DNA of 64,000 nt from an uncultured Lachnospiraceae bacterium (GTDB lineage Bacteria; Bacillota; Clostridia; Lachnospirales; Lachnospiraceae). The translations under genes were made by a program, and so were the position numbers. Under the pieces are notes generated by a model. The model had not been told where the DNA came from, did not search any database, and saw nothing but the letters and a program-made list of their open reading frames with translations. The stretch spans positions 140,363 to 204,362 of the forward strand of contig CAJTXA010000002.1 of NCBI GenBank assembly GCA_910579865.1. The letters are read 5' to 3'. Position 1 is the stretch's first letter, and each line of letters opens with the position of its first letter. Positions 43,586 to 52,597 of this stretch are shown one piece after another.

Positions 43586-44705
43586 AGAAATAAAGAATCT
43601 TGGAATTTCTCCTTCTATGTTGGGATTTGGCTGTATGCGGTTTCCTCAACGTTTGGATGGAACGATTGATGAGACAGAAGCAGAAAAGATGATTCATAAG
43701 GCGATAGCAGAAGGTGTGACTTATTTTGATACAGCATATCCATATCACAATGGAGAGAGTGAGAAATTTGTTGGTAAAGTATTAAAAAAATATCCCCGTT
43801 CTTCTTTCTATCTTGCTACAAAGATGCCAGTTTGGAAGATCAATTCAAAAGAGGATGCAGAAGAAGTTTTAAAAGAACAGATGGAACGGCTGCAAGTAGA
43901 GTATCTAGATTTTTATTTGCTCCATGCATTAAATAAAGAAAGATGGGATAAGATCGTAGAAATGGATATTTTATCTTTGTGTGAGGAATGGAAAGCACAA
44001 GGGAAGATTCGGTATCTGGGATTTTCTTTTCATGATGAATATGCTGTTTTTGAAGAAATTTTGTCTAGCCGAAAGTGGGATTTTTGTCAGATTCAGTATA
44101 ATTATATGGATCGAGAGGAACAGGCAGGAGATAGGGGATATGCTTTAGCAGAAAGATTAGAGATTCCTATGATAGTGATGGAACCAATAAAAGGTGGACT
44201 ATTAGGAGTTTTGCCAGAGGATTTAACAGCGATTCTACAAAAGGCAAATCCCAATGCTTCAACTGCTTCCTGGGCACTTCGATGGGTTGGAACACATAAA
44301 AATGTAAAAATTATTTTAAGTGGTATGTCTAATTATCAGCAGGTAATGGATAATTTAGAGACCTTTGCTAAATTTCAACCAATATCAAAAGAGGAAGAAC
44401 AATTAATAGAACAAGTAGCAGATACTATAAAAAAACGAGTGAAAAATGGTTGTACAGGATGTGAGTATTGTATGCCTTGTCCATTTAGGGTGGATATTCC
44501 AAGAAATTTTTCGATCTGGAACGAACTTGCAATGTATGGAAATAAGGAAAGAGCACAACAACGTTATCAGATGACTGCTCAAGAGAAAAGAGCAGACCAA
44601 TGCAAACAATGTGGAAAATGTGAAACGGTTTGCCCGCAAGGGTTACAGATTCGTAAGGATTTAAAACAGGCAGCAGCGGAGATGAAAGAGTTTTGTAAAG
44701 AATAG
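43575..44705 (+). CDS. Aldo/keto reductase with C-terminal 4Fe-4S domain
   Basis: 376 aa. The aldo/keto reductase barrel shows GFGCMRFPQ, catalytic Asp/Tyr in TYFDTAYPYHNGESE, Lys in LATKMPVW and His in YLLHALNKE. A C-terminal ferredoxin-like region (about 300-376) has CTGCEYCMPCPFRVDIP and CKQCGKCETVCPQG, two cysteine clusters. This fused architecture is common in anaerobes; the substrate is unknown. The start at 43575 overlaps the flotillin stop by 11 bases and follows AAAGGATCG. It may simply be co-transcribed. Confidence 0.9.
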   Translation: MEYREIKNLGISPSMLGFGCMRFPQRLDGTIDETEAEKMIHKAIAEGVTYFDTAYPYHNGESEKFVGKVLKKYPRSSFYLATKMPVWKINSKEDAEEVLKEQMERLQVEYLDFYLLHALNKERWDKIVEMDILSLCEEWKAQGKIRYLGFSFHDEYAVFEEILSSRKWDFCQIQYNYMDREEQAGDRGYALAERLEIPMIVMEPIKGGLLGVLPEDLTAILQKANPNASTASWALRWVGTHKNVKIILSGMSNYQQVMDNLETFAKFQPISKEEEQLIEQVADTIKKRVKNGCTGCEYCMPCPFRVDIPRNFSIWNELAMYGNKERAQQRYQMTAQEKRADQCKQCGKCETVCPQGLQIRKDLKQAAAEMKEFCKE

Positions 44706-44719
44706 ATTTAAAAGAATAT

Positions 44720-44769
44720 GCCAGATTGAAAAAGCAGTATAAGGATTATTTTTTCAATCTGGCGTTTTC
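44720..44769. terminator. Terminator after the aldo/keto reductase
   Basis: GCCAGATTGAAAAA (44720-44733) with TTTTTTCAATCTGGC, then GTTTTCT. It lies between convergent genes and could serve both. Confidence 0.8.
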
Positions 44770-44787
44770 TAGTAAAAGTTCGATTTT

Positions 44788-46155
44788 TTATAATTTATTT
44801 GCAACTTGTAAGACATATTGGAGATTGGAGATAAGCTCCCTAGAGTATAGTTCCGCTTCTTGATAGATTTGTTCTGCTTTACTATAATCTCCATTATTTA
44901 ATGCATGGATTGCCTCAGAACCATATTTGTGAAACCGCTTATGTTTTATGCCTAATTCATTCCAAATCGATAGGATCTCTGGAATAGTTGGGGTCATAGC
45001 ATAATAAAAGTGACCAAATCCACATTTGCTGGAATCTAACTGTAATGGGAGAATGTTTCGTTCTGCTACCATTCTTTTTAAATTATTTAACCAAGATTGA
45101 TGGGCGGTGATTGCATTACTGACGTATTGTGCAAATTCTGAATTTTCTAGATGGAAAAATGCATCGATTGTCATACTTCCCATTTGCTTTATGGTTTCAT
45201 CTAGTGTTTTTTCAATATCCACCACAGGTTTTGTTGCATTTTTTAATTCCTCACCAACTTGATGCATAATATTTGTACTGTTTCGAAGCTGATTTTCCAT
45301 TTCATTCATAGAGCTGCTGATTTCTTGGCTAACGGCTGCAATGGAGCGAATAGATTCATTGACTTTAGAAACATGTTCTTGATTTTCGTCGTTAATTGTC
45401 CAGACATTTCCGATTTTTTCTGTCATGGTTTCTAATGCTTGAACCGTATTTTGTGCACTATCCATACTTTTTTGAGAAGCATTTTTAATATCATCTACAA
45501 AATCACTCATACGCTTTGTCAACTCTTGTGTTTTCTCTGCCAGTCCACGAATTTCTCCTGCTACAACAGCGAAACCTCTGCCCGCTTCTCCTGCTCTTGA
45601 AGCTTCAATAGAAGCATTAAGAGAAAGTAAATTGGTCTGCAGGGAAATGGAATTAATAATCGAGATTACTTCTGTCATATGATTAATCACTTTTAAAAGT
45701 TCGTTCATATCCTGTTTCATTTCAGTAGAAACATCAATCGTTTGATCGGAAAGCTCTTTGATTGTAGTAAGTTCTTGTTGTTCTGCTTCTATTTTTCGAT
45801 AGACTTCTTCTGTTTCAGAGGAAACTTGAACAATTGTACTAGTGAGTTCTTCATGTTGATTATTTGCTCTTCCAGACATCGTATATTCTGAGGATATGCC
45901 AAAGATAGTTTCTGTCGCTTTTGCTACATTACGGGAGATATTCATAATTTCTTCTGTTTGATGCTGCATTTTTAAGTCCAGAGAACTAATTTCCATAACA
46001 GCTTTGATATTTTTTTCAAAGATAGTGGCAAATTGTTTTCTTCCATTTGTCAGTCTTCGATAGATGGCATTTAATTCTGGCTCTCCTGAGTAATCTGCTT
46101 TTTTTAATTCGGAAACAGCTTTTATAAGTGCAGTTTTTTTATTTTCAATCCTCAT
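44788..46155 (-). CDS. Soluble chemoreceptor with CZB zinc-binding domain
   Basis: 455 aa with no TM segment. The methyl-accepting signalling domain (about 60-320) has the conserved hairpin tip LNASIEASRAGEAGRGFAVV and IRGLAEKTQ. A C-terminal CZB domain (about 340-455) shows the zinc ligands in AHQSWLNNLKR, KCGFGHFYY and HKRFHKYG. CZB receptors sense zinc or hypochlorous acid through the Cys-Zn site. It is transcribed alone; no che or flagellar genes are nearby. Confidence 0.92.
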   Translation of the reverse strand: MRIENKKTALIKAVSELKKADYSGEPELNAIYRRLTNGRKQFATIFEKNIKAVMEISSLDLKMQHQTEEIMNISRNVAKATETIFGISSEYTMSGRANNQHEELTSTIVQVSSETEEVYRKIEAEQQELTTIKELSDQTIDVSTEMKQDMNELLKVINHMTEVISIINSISLQTNLLSLNASIEASRAGEAGRGFAVVAGEIRGLAEKTQELTKRMSDFVDDIKNASQKSMDSAQNTVQALETMTEKIGNVWTINDENQEHVSKVNESIRSIAAVSQEISSSMNEMENQLRNSTNIMHQVGEELKNATKPVVDIEKTLDETIKQMGSMTIDAFFHLENSEFAQYVSNAITAHQSWLNNLKRMVAERNILPLQLDSSKCGFGHFYYAMTPTIPEILSIWNELGIKHKRFHKYGSEAIHALNNGDYSKAEQIYQEAELYSRELISNLQYVLQVANKL

Positions 46156-46569
46156 GGTGATAACCTCATTTTCTTTCTTTACTATTATGAAGTAATATTT
46201 ATAGTACCATGATAAGAGATTTTTTATTTTTTTGCAACCTTTTTCAAGGAAATTTTTTAAAGCATAGTTAAAATTTGCTTATTTTAACTATGCTCTATTA
46301 TAAGAACAGAAAACCTGTAATAGTTAGTCGAAGCTGGTCGACACGCAATATAAAAATTGGCATCGGCAGCTCCATTTGTTATTATTTAAGATAGCGTATA
46401 ATTGTGTCTAAAATGTTTCAGAAATCGAAAAAAAGGATGAATAAATTATAAATTATCTGTTTTTTTAATTGATAGAACGAGTAACCATATTCAAAAGCAG
46501 CAGATTGTGCTATACTTTTTTATGTAGATAAAAAATAGGAAAAAGGAAGTCAGAATAGAGGAGATTTGA
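46156..46569. other. Divergent intergenic region with receptor promoter and a perfect hairpin
   Basis: The minus-strand promoter TTGCAA (46232-46237) with TATCAT (46209-46214) and a 17-base spacer serves the chemoreceptor. Further out, AGCATAGTTAAAAT (46261-46274) and ATTTTAACTATGCT (46281-46294) form a perfect 14-bp stem with a 6-base loop. The rest has no recognisable gene. Confidence 0.55.
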
Positions 46570-47598
46570 ATGGAATTAGAACAGATAAAAGAAAAGTTAA
46601 AGTCGAAGGAATATGATTTTTTGCGAAAAGAAAAACATCTGGGAACGCATATAATACTTCTTACACTTGGTGGCAGCTATGCTTATGGAATGGAAAAGGA
46701 AAACTCTGATTTAGATATTCGGGGAATTGCATTAAATCAGAAAAATGAAATTTTATTAGGAACAGATTTTGAACAAGTGGTAGATAGAGATACCGATACA
46801 ACCATTTATTCTTTTCAGAAAATGATACAACTATTGACAGTGAATAATCCAAATACAATTGAAATTTTAGGCTGTAAATTAGAGCATTATTTCTATTTGT
46901 CACAGCTCGGAAAAGAGTTGTATCAAAATCGAAAGATGTTTCTTTCTAAAATTTGTATTCAAACATTTGCAGGATATGCAGGAAGTCAGTTAAGAAGAAT
47001 GGAAAATAAAGCAGCAAGGCTGATTACACAAGAACAAAAAGAAGCTTATATTTTAAGAAGTATTCAAAATGCAATGTATGATTGGAAAACGAGATATTTT
47101 CCTTATTCAGAAGATCAAATTCGGCTTTTTATAGAGAAAGGAATTCAAAAGGGGTATGAAAGTGAAATTTTTATGGATATAAAACTGGCTCATTATCCAT
47201 TAAGGGATTGGACTGGACTTTGGAATGAGATGAAATCGATTGTAAACAGTTATCGCCAGATTGGAAAAAGAAATGAAAATGCAATCAGTCATGATAAGCT
47301 GGGAAAACATATGGCACATTTAATTCGGCTTTATATGATGTGTATTGATATTCTTGAGAAGGAGGAAATTATTACTTATCGAACAAAAGAACATGCTTTG
47401 TTGATGGAAATTCGAAATGGAGCATATTTGGATCAGAATCGGCAGCCAACAGAGGATTTTTATGATATATTAAATGAATATGAAAAACGATTTGAGTATG
47501 CGAAAAAGCACACATCCTTGCCTGATGTACCAGATTATAAAAGAATTGATACATTTCGAATGGAAGTAAATGAACGTATTGTAAAGGGAGAATTTTAA
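46570..47598 (+). CDS. Predicted nucleotidyltransferase (YcgL / COG3541 type)
   Basis: 342 aa. The N-terminal polymerase-beta-like nucleotidyltransferase motif is LTLGGSYAYGMEKENSDLD, giving the G-S and D-x-D signature. A third acidic residue follows later. The rest is helical, with HDKLGKHMAHLIRLYMM characteristic of this family. Its substrate is unknown. It stands alone with GAGGAGAT upstream, between a chemoreceptor and rimO, and shows no toxin-antitoxin partner. Confidence 0.8.
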   Translation: MELEQIKEKLKSKEYDFLRKEKHLGTHIILLTLGGSYAYGMEKENSDLDIRGIALNQKNEILLGTDFEQVVDRDTDTTIYSFQKMIQLLTVNNPNTIEILGCKLEHYFYLSQLGKELYQNRKMFLSKICIQTFAGYAGSQLRRMENKAARLITQEQKEAYILRSIQNAMYDWKTRYFPYSEDQIRLFIEKGIQKGYESEIFMDIKLAHYPLRDWTGLWNEMKSIVNSYRQIGKRNENAISHDKLGKHMAHLIRLYMMCIDILEKEEIITYRTKEHALLMEIRNGAYLDQNRQPTEDFYDILNEYEKRFEYAKKHTSLPDVPDYKRIDTFRMEVNERIVKGEF

Positions 47599-47615
47599 TA
47601 AAAATAAGGTCAAAA

Positions 47616-47644
47616 TTGCATTGATTGAAAAGTTGTGCTATAAT
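47616..47644 (+). promoter_or_regulatory. Promoter of rimO-pgsA-cinA
   Basis: TTGCAT at 47616-47621 and TATAAT at 47639-47644, 17-base spacer. Confidence 0.7.
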
Positions 47645-47693
47645 TCGGGAAAATAAGAGAAGAGATTGAAGTTTGTAAGAAAGTGAGGAAACG

Positions 47694-49031
47694 ATGAAGC
47701 TGTTATTTATATCGCTTGGATGTGATAAAAATTTAGTAGATAGTGAAGTTATGCTTGGACTTTTAAATCAAGCAGGCTATACCATTACGGATAAGGAGGA
47801 AGAAGCAGAGGTTATTGTTGTAAATACTTGTAGCTTTATTCAGGATGCAAAGGAAGAAAGTATTCATACATTGTTGGAGATGGGGCAATTAAAGAAACAT
47901 GGAAAGTGTAAGGCGTTAATTGCAGCAGGATGTTTGGCGCAGCGTTATCATATGGAGATGAAAGAGGAGATACCAGAGGTGGATGGAATTGTCGGAACGG
48001 CTTCCTATGATGCAATTGTTTCAGTAGTAGAAGCAGCACTTCAAAAAGAGAGAAAGGAAGTATTAGAGCCAATTGACCGACTTCCAAAAAGAATACCTGA
48101 ACGACTTTTAACGACAGGCGGGTGGTATGCTTATTTAAAGATAGCAGAAGGCTGTAATAAACATTGTACGTATTGTATTATTCCTAAAATTCGAGGAAAT
48201 TATCGCAGTGTTTTAATGGAGGATATTTTGTTGCAGGCAAAGGAATTGGCACAGCAAGGAGTGAAAGAATTGATTTTGGTTGCACAAGAAACAACCGTTT
48301 ATGGACAGGATTGTTATGGGAAAAAGATGCTTCCTGTTTTATTAAAAGAATTGGCTAAAATTGCTGGAATTGTTTGGATACGATTGTTATATTGCTATCC
48401 AGAGGAGATTACAGAGGAACTGATTACTGTGATAAAAACAGAAAAAAAGATTTGCCATTATCTAGATATTCCAATTCAACATGCTAGTGATGCTGTATTA
48501 AAGCGGATGGGAAGACAGACAAATCAAAAACAGTTAATTGAGATAATTGAAAAACTTCGACAGGAGATTCCAGATATTGTGCTTCGTACAACATTGATTA
48601 CTGGATTTCCAGGAGAGACACAAAAACAGCATGAGGAAGTGATGGAATTTGTAGATAGGATGGAATTTGAACGATTAGGAGTTTTTCCTTATTCTGCTGA
48701 AGAAGATACAGCAGCAGCCCTTTTGCCAGATCAGATTGAAGAAGAAGTAAAAGAGGCTTGGAGGGATGAAATTATGGAATTGCAGCAAGAAATTGCATTT
48801 GAACAGGCACAGGATAAAATCGGAAAGCAGTTGACTGTTTTGGTTGAAGGAAAGCTGGTAGAAGAAAATGCTTATATTGGGCGTTCTTATATGGATGCAC
48901 CTAATGTAGATGGTTATGTGTTTATCAATACAGACAGAGAATTGATTTCTGGAGATTTTGTACAAGTGCATATTACTGGTGCAGTAGAATATGATTTGAT
49001 AGGAGAGATAGAAGATGAATTTGCCAAATAA
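47694..49031 (+). CDS. rimO: Ribosomal protein S12 methylthiotransferase RimO
   Basis: Radical-SAM enzyme that methylthiolates Asp of ribosomal protein S12, 445 aa. The N-terminal UPF0004 domain has cluster cysteines in SLGCDKNLVDSE, VNTCSFI and AAGCLAQRY. The radical-SAM CxxxCxxC is CNKHCTYC, followed by IPKIRG. A C-terminal TRAM domain (about 375-440) ends the protein. DKNLVDSE and the IPKIRG block favour RimO over MiaB. It overlaps pgsA by 17 bases. Confidence 0.95.
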   Translation: MKLLFISLGCDKNLVDSEVMLGLLNQAGYTITDKEEEAEVIVVNTCSFIQDAKEESIHTLLEMGQLKKHGKCKALIAAGCLAQRYHMEMKEEIPEVDGIVGTASYDAIVSVVEAALQKERKEVLEPIDRLPKRIPERLLTTGGWYAYLKIAEGCNKHCTYCIIPKIRGNYRSVLMEDILLQAKELAQQGVKELILVAQETTVYGQDCYGKKMLPVLLKELAKIAGIVWIRLLYCYPEEITEELITVIKTEKKICHYLDIPIQHASDAVLKRMGRQTNQKQLIEIIEKLRQEIPDIVLRTTLITGFPGETQKQHEEVMEFVDRMEFERLGVFPYSAEEDTAAALLPDQIEEEVKEAWRDEIMELQQEIAFEQAQDKIGKQLTVLVEGKLVEENAYIGRSYMDAPNVDGYVFINTDRELISGDFVQVHITGAVEYDLIGEIEDEFAK

Positions 49032-49560
49032 ACTTACCATACTTCGTGTAATAATGATTCCATTTTTTGTATTATTTTTGTTATCAGGAATTGGAGGGGA
49101 AGCAGGAAAATGGATTGCATTAGCCCTATTTGTAATTGCTAGTTTAACCGATCTTTTAGATGGAAAAATAGCTAGAAAATATCAACTTGTAACAAATTTT
49201 GGAAAGTTTATGGATCCTTTAGCAGATAAACTTTTGGTTTGTTCGGCTTTGATTTGTTTTGTTGAATTAGGAAAACTTTCAGCATGGATGGTAATTTTAA
49301 TTATTAGCCGAGAGTTTATTATCAGTGGATTTCGTTTAATTGCAGCAGATAATGGGATTGTGATTGCAGCAAGTTATTGGGGAAAGTTTAAGACAACTTT
49401 TCAGATGGTAATGATTGTATTGTTAATTGCAGATTTACCAGGAAAAGGGATGTTTTATCTTACGCAGGGGGTTATCTGGATTGCGTTTGGATTAACCATA
49501 ATTTCTTTACTTGATTATCTTATGAAAAATCGAACTGTAATGGCAGATGGGATGAAATAA
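49015..49560 (+). CDS. pgsA: Phosphatidylglycerophosphate synthase
   Basis: Integral membrane CDP-alcohol phosphatidyltransferase that makes phosphatidylglycerol phosphate, 181 aa. The signature D-x2-DG-x2-AR-x8-G-x3-D-x3-D reads DLLDGKIARKYQLVTNFGK then MDPLADK. About five TM helices surround it. It is translationally coupled to rimO, a gene order common in clostridia, and followed by cinA and recA. Confidence 0.95.
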   Translation: MNLPNKLTILRVIMIPFFVLFLLSGIGGEAGKWIALALFVIASLTDLLDGKIARKYQLVTNFGKFMDPLADKLLVCSALICFVELGKLSAWMVILIISREFIISGFRLIAADNGIVIAASYWGKFKTTFQMVMIVLLIADLPGKGMFYLTQGVIWIAFGLTIISLLDYLMKNRTVMADGMK

Positions 49561-49585
49561 AATGTATAGAAAGGGTGATAGAACG

Positions 49586-50833
49586 ATGATAGCAGAATTG
49601 GTTTTTGTAGGGACAGAAATCTTATTAGGAAATATCGTAAATACAAATGGTGCTTTTTTAGCAGAGAAATGTGCAGAACTAGGACTGTCCTGTTATTATC
49701 AAACAGTAGTAGGGGATAATGAAGAGCGAATGAAAGAAACTTTAAAGCAAGCAATTTCTCGTTCGGATATAGTGATTGTTTGTGGAGGACTTGGGCCTAC
49801 ACCGGATGATTTGACAAAAGAAGTAGCAGCACAAGTGATGGGAATGGAGCTACAGGAGGATTTACATACAAAAGAGAGAATAGAAGAATATTTTCGGAAT
49901 AGCCAATGGAAGGAAATTCCAGACAGTAATTGGAAACAGGCACTTGTTCCTAAAGGTGCTTTGGTGTTAGATAATTCAAATGGAACAGCACCTGGGTTGG
50001 TATTAGAGGAGAAGAAAAAAAGTATGATTTTACTTCCTGGTCCGCCAAATGAGATGATTCCTCTTTTTATGGAACAAGTGATACCTTATCTTGGGAAAAA
50101 ACAGCCAGAAGTAATTTATTCAAAGATGGTGAAGTTAGCGGGAATTGGAGAAAGTCAGGTAGCAGAACGAATTCAGGATTTGATAGAAAAACAGACGAAT
50201 CCAACATTGGCGACTTATGCGAAAACAGGAGAGGTGCATCTTCGGATTACAGCAAAGGCAAAAAATAAAAAAGCCGCTAAAAAATTATTAAAGCCAATAG
50301 TAAAAGAATTAAAAGCACGGTTTGGAAATGCGATTTATACAACAAAAGAGAATATAACATTAGAAGATGCCGTAGTGAAATTACTTCGAAAAAGGAAATG
50401 GAAGGTAACAACGGCAGAGTCTTGTACCGGAGGACTTTTAGCAGGACGATTGATCAATGCAGCAGGAGCTTCGAAAGTAATTCAACAAGGCTATATTACG
50501 TATTCCAATAAGGCAAAACGAAATTTACTTGGAGTAGAGAAAATAACATTAGAACAATATACTGCAGTAAGTGATCAAGTGGTCTATGAGATGGCAGAAG
50601 GAGGAGCAAAGGCAGCAAATGCAGATGTTTGTATTGCGATAACCGGATTGGCTGGACCAGATGGAGGAAGTGAGGCTATTCCTGTAGGTACCGTTTATAT
50701 TGGATGCTGTTTGCATGGAGCTGTTAAGGTAGAACAGTATCAGTTTAAAGGAAATAGGCAGAAGATACGAGATTATGCAGTGGTTCGGGCTTTAAATTTG
50801 CTTCGTTTATGCATTTTAGAAGAAAGTGAATAG
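49586..50833 (+). CDS. cinA: Competence/damage-inducible protein CinA
   Basis: About 415 aa. The N-terminal MoCF-like domain has VFVGTEILLGNIVNTN and VCGGLGPTPDDLTKE; in this family it hydrolyses ADP-ribose or related nucleotides. The C-terminal domain has TAESCTGGLLAGRL and ITGLAGPDGG, the nicotinamide-mononucleotide amidohydrolase part. I start at ATG 49586, which follows AAAGGGTGAT at good spacing and begins at the conserved MIAELVFVG. It lies before recA but convergent to it, unlike the usual cinA-recA order. Confidence 0.93.
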   Translation: MIAELVFVGTEILLGNIVNTNGAFLAEKCAELGLSCYYQTVVGDNEERMKETLKQAISRSDIVIVCGGLGPTPDDLTKEVAAQVMGMELQEDLHTKERIEEYFRNSQWKEIPDSNWKQALVPKGALVLDNSNGTAPGLVLEEKKKSMILLPGPPNEMIPLFMEQVIPYLGKKQPEVIYSKMVKLAGIGESQVAERIQDLIEKQTNPTLATYAKTGEVHLRITAKAKNKKAAKKLLKPIVKELKARFGNAIYTTKENITLEDAVVKLLRKRKWKVTTAESCTGGLLAGRLINAAGASKVIQQGYITYSNKAKRNLLGVEKITLEQYTAVSDQVVYEMAEGGAKAANADVCIAITGLAGPDGGSEAIPVGTVYIGCCLHGAVKVEQYQFKGNRQKIRDYAVVRALNLLRLCILEESE

Positions 50834-50852
50834 AGTTTAAGAAATATGAATA

Positions 50853-50885
50853 AAAAAGGCATGTAATTTCAATACATGCCTTTTT
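50853..50885. terminator. Bidirectional terminator between cinA and recA
   Basis: AAAAAGGCATGTA with TACATGCCTTTTT, seven-base loop, T-runs in both directions. Confidence 0.9.
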
Positions 50886-50901
50886 ATATTGGGTATTGAG
50901 T

Positions 50902-51960
50902 TTAGTTATTGATTGTTTCAGATGGTTCTTTCGGCAGTTCGATTGTAAGATCTGCTGTTAATCCATAATGTTCCCGTACTTTTTGTTCTACTTCCATACA
51001 AATAGCAGGATTATCTCTTAGATAGCCTTTTGCATTTTCACGTCCTTGTCCAATTTTACTGTCGTTATAGGCATACCAAGCTCCACTTTTTACAATAATA
51101 CCTAAATCGGCTGCTAAATCAAGAATATCCCCTTCATTTGAAATACCTTTTCCAAACATAATATCAAACTCTGCCTCTTTAAATGGAGGAGCAATTTTAT
51201 TTTTTACAACTTTAATTCTGGTTCGGTTTCCAACAATTTCTCCTCCCTGCTTTAAGGATTCAATTCTTCTTACATCCATACGAATGGAAGAATAGAATTT
51301 TAAGGCACGTCCACCTGTTGTTGTCTCTGGATTTCCAAACATAATTCCAACTTTTTCACGTAACTGATTGATAAAGATAACAATACAATTCGATTTACTA
51401 ATAATTGCAGTTAGTTTTCGAAGTGCCTGTGACATCAAGCGTGCTTGTAAACCTACATGGGAGTCTCCCATATCTCCATCAATTTCTGCCTTTGGAACTA
51501 ATGCTGCTACAGAGTCCACAATAATAATATCTACAGCACCAGAACGTACCATCATCTCTGTAATTTCCAAAGCTTGTTCACCACAGTCAGGTTGAGAAAT
51601 ATAGAGGTTGTCAATATCTACTCCAATGTTTTTTGCATAGACCGGATCTAATGCATGTTCTGCATCAATAAATCCAGCAATACCACCTCTCTTTTGTACC
51701 TCTGCAATCATATGTAATGCTACAGTGGTTTTTCCGCTTGATTCTGGCCCATAAATCTCTATCACACGTCCTTTTGGTACGCCTCCAAGTCCCAGAGCAA
51801 TATCTAGGCTTAATGAACCAGTAGGAATTGTTTCAATATTCATATTTGCTTTGGAGTCTCCAAGCTTCATAACCGATCCTTTTCCAAACTGTCTTTCGAT
51901 CTGTGTTAACGCTGCGTCCAATGCTTTTAACTTATCATCATTTCCTGTATTTGCTGCCAT
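50902..51960 (-). CDS. recA: Recombinase RecA
   Basis: DNA strand-exchange protein and SOS co-protease, 352 aa from ATG 51960. Walker A is GPESSGKTT, Walker B IIIVDSVAAL, and the loop regions VGLQARLMSQALRK, NQLREKVGIMFGNPE and TTGGRALKFYSS are all intact. I prefer MAANTGNDD at 51960, where homology begins. The Shine-Dalgarno AAAGGAG near 51994-52000 is 33 bases away, but a 22-bp palindrome folds out the spacer. The upstream ATG at 51993 is only one base from GGAG. A LexA box and consensus promoter lie further upstream. Confidence 0.96.
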   Translation of the reverse strand: MAANTGNDDKLKALDAALTQIERQFGKGSVMKLGDSKANMNIETIPTGSLSLDIALGLGGVPKGRVIEIYGPESSGKTTVALHMIAEVQKRGGIAGFIDAEHALDPVYAKNIGVDIDNLYISQPDCGEQALEITEMMVRSGAVDIIIVDSVAALVPKAEIDGDMGDSHVGLQARLMSQALRKLTAIISKSNCIVIFINQLREKVGIMFGNPETTTGGRALKFYSSIRMDVRRIESLKQGGEIVGNRTRIKVVKNKIAPPFKEAEFDIMFGKGISNEGDILDLAADLGIIVKSGAWYAYNDSKIGQGRENAKGYLRDNPAICMEVEQKVREHYGLTADLTIELPKEPSETINN

Positions 51961-51969
51961 TTTTCTTTT

Positions 51970-51991
51970 GCTACAAAGAATTCTTTGTAGC
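51970..51991 (-). promoter_or_regulatory. Perfect palindrome between recA Shine-Dalgarno and start
   Basis: A 22-base perfect palindrome. In RNA it gives a 9-bp stem (GCTACAAAG with CTTTGTAGC) closed by an AATT loop. Folding would bring the AGGAG to within about a dozen bases of the ATG. This resembles the few known cases where a hairpin bridges a distant ribosome site. Confidence 0.65.
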
Positions 51992-52061
51992 ATACTCCTT
52001 TCTGCTTTTATAATTTTACGATTTTATTCTTTTCCTATAGCATAATTCGAATCTATATTTT

Positions 52062-52116
52062 CGAATATATGTTCGACTTCTGTTCTTATCATAATATAAA
52101 TTGGGGAAAATGTCAA
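52062..52116 (-). promoter_or_regulatory. recA promoter with LexA box
   Basis: On the minus strand, TTGACA (52111-52116) and TATGAT (52088-52093) with a 17-base spacer. The LexA-type box CGAACATATATTCG (52062-52075) lies at or just past the start point. It differs by one base from the symmetric CGAACATATGTTCG. SOS control of recA follows. Confidence 0.85.
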
Positions 52117-52124
52117 TCAGATTT

Positions 52125-52217
52125 TCACTCTTTTTGATCGATAGCTTCTTCTTTTGATAATTGGATGTTATAAGTATAAACGTTTTTTTCTTTGCCGTCA
52201 ACAGAGACTTTATACCC
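52125..52217 (-). pseudogene. Short protein-like remnant upstream of recA
   Basis: The minus strand is open for 30 codons ending NVYTYNIQLSKEEAIDQKE and stop, with no start or ribosome site. It overlaps no known gene and I do not recognise it. It may be the C-terminal trace of a lost gene. Confidence 0.3.
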
Positions 52218-52296
52218 TTAAATGGGTTGCTGGTAAAGAAAGGATTCTTTATAATAAAAGAAAAAACAACCTGATAAGGAAGGGGCTAGAATTATT

Positions 52297-52533
52297 ATGA
52301 GTATTAGGGAACATGCAGTTATTGTAGCTGGGCATACTCCTACCATTTTAAAAGGAGCATTTTCTTATAATGCTGGAAATGTATTTCGTTATTATAATAA
52401 AGCAAAAGATTGTGTTTTTTATGATATAGACTGCGGATGTGTATTTCAAAATCGAATTTCAGAAGCAAAACTTGCTTGTTTATGCTTAGAAGATGAAAAA
52501 ATAGTTTATGTTACAACAGGAGAATATCAGTGA
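52297..52533 (+). CDS. Truncated metallophosphatase-like protein (C-terminal part)
   Basis: 78 aa. AVIVAGHTPT resembles the last metal-binding His block (VGHTP) of calcineurin-like Ser/Thr phosphatases. VFYDIDCGCVFQNR and KLACLCLEDEKIVYV resemble their closing strands. The first roughly 150 residues, with the other metal ligands, are absent. It nevertheless has AAGGAAGGGG upstream, so it could be translated. It is probably a gene remnant, inactive as a phosphatase. Confidence 0.55.
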   Translation: MSIREHAVIVAGHTPTILKGAFSYNAGNVFRYYNKAKDCVFYDIDCGCVFQNRISEAKLACLCLEDEKIVYVTTGEYQ

Positions 52534-52552
52534 TAAAAAATGGAATATAAAT

Positions 52553-52597
52553 AAAAAAGCGATGCGAATTGTTTTAATTTTTTCGCATCGCTTTTTT
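52553..52597. terminator. Bidirectional terminator
   Basis: AAAAAAGCGATGCGAA (52553-52568) with TTCGCATCGCTTTTTT (52582-52597), lying between convergent genes. Confidence 0.9.
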
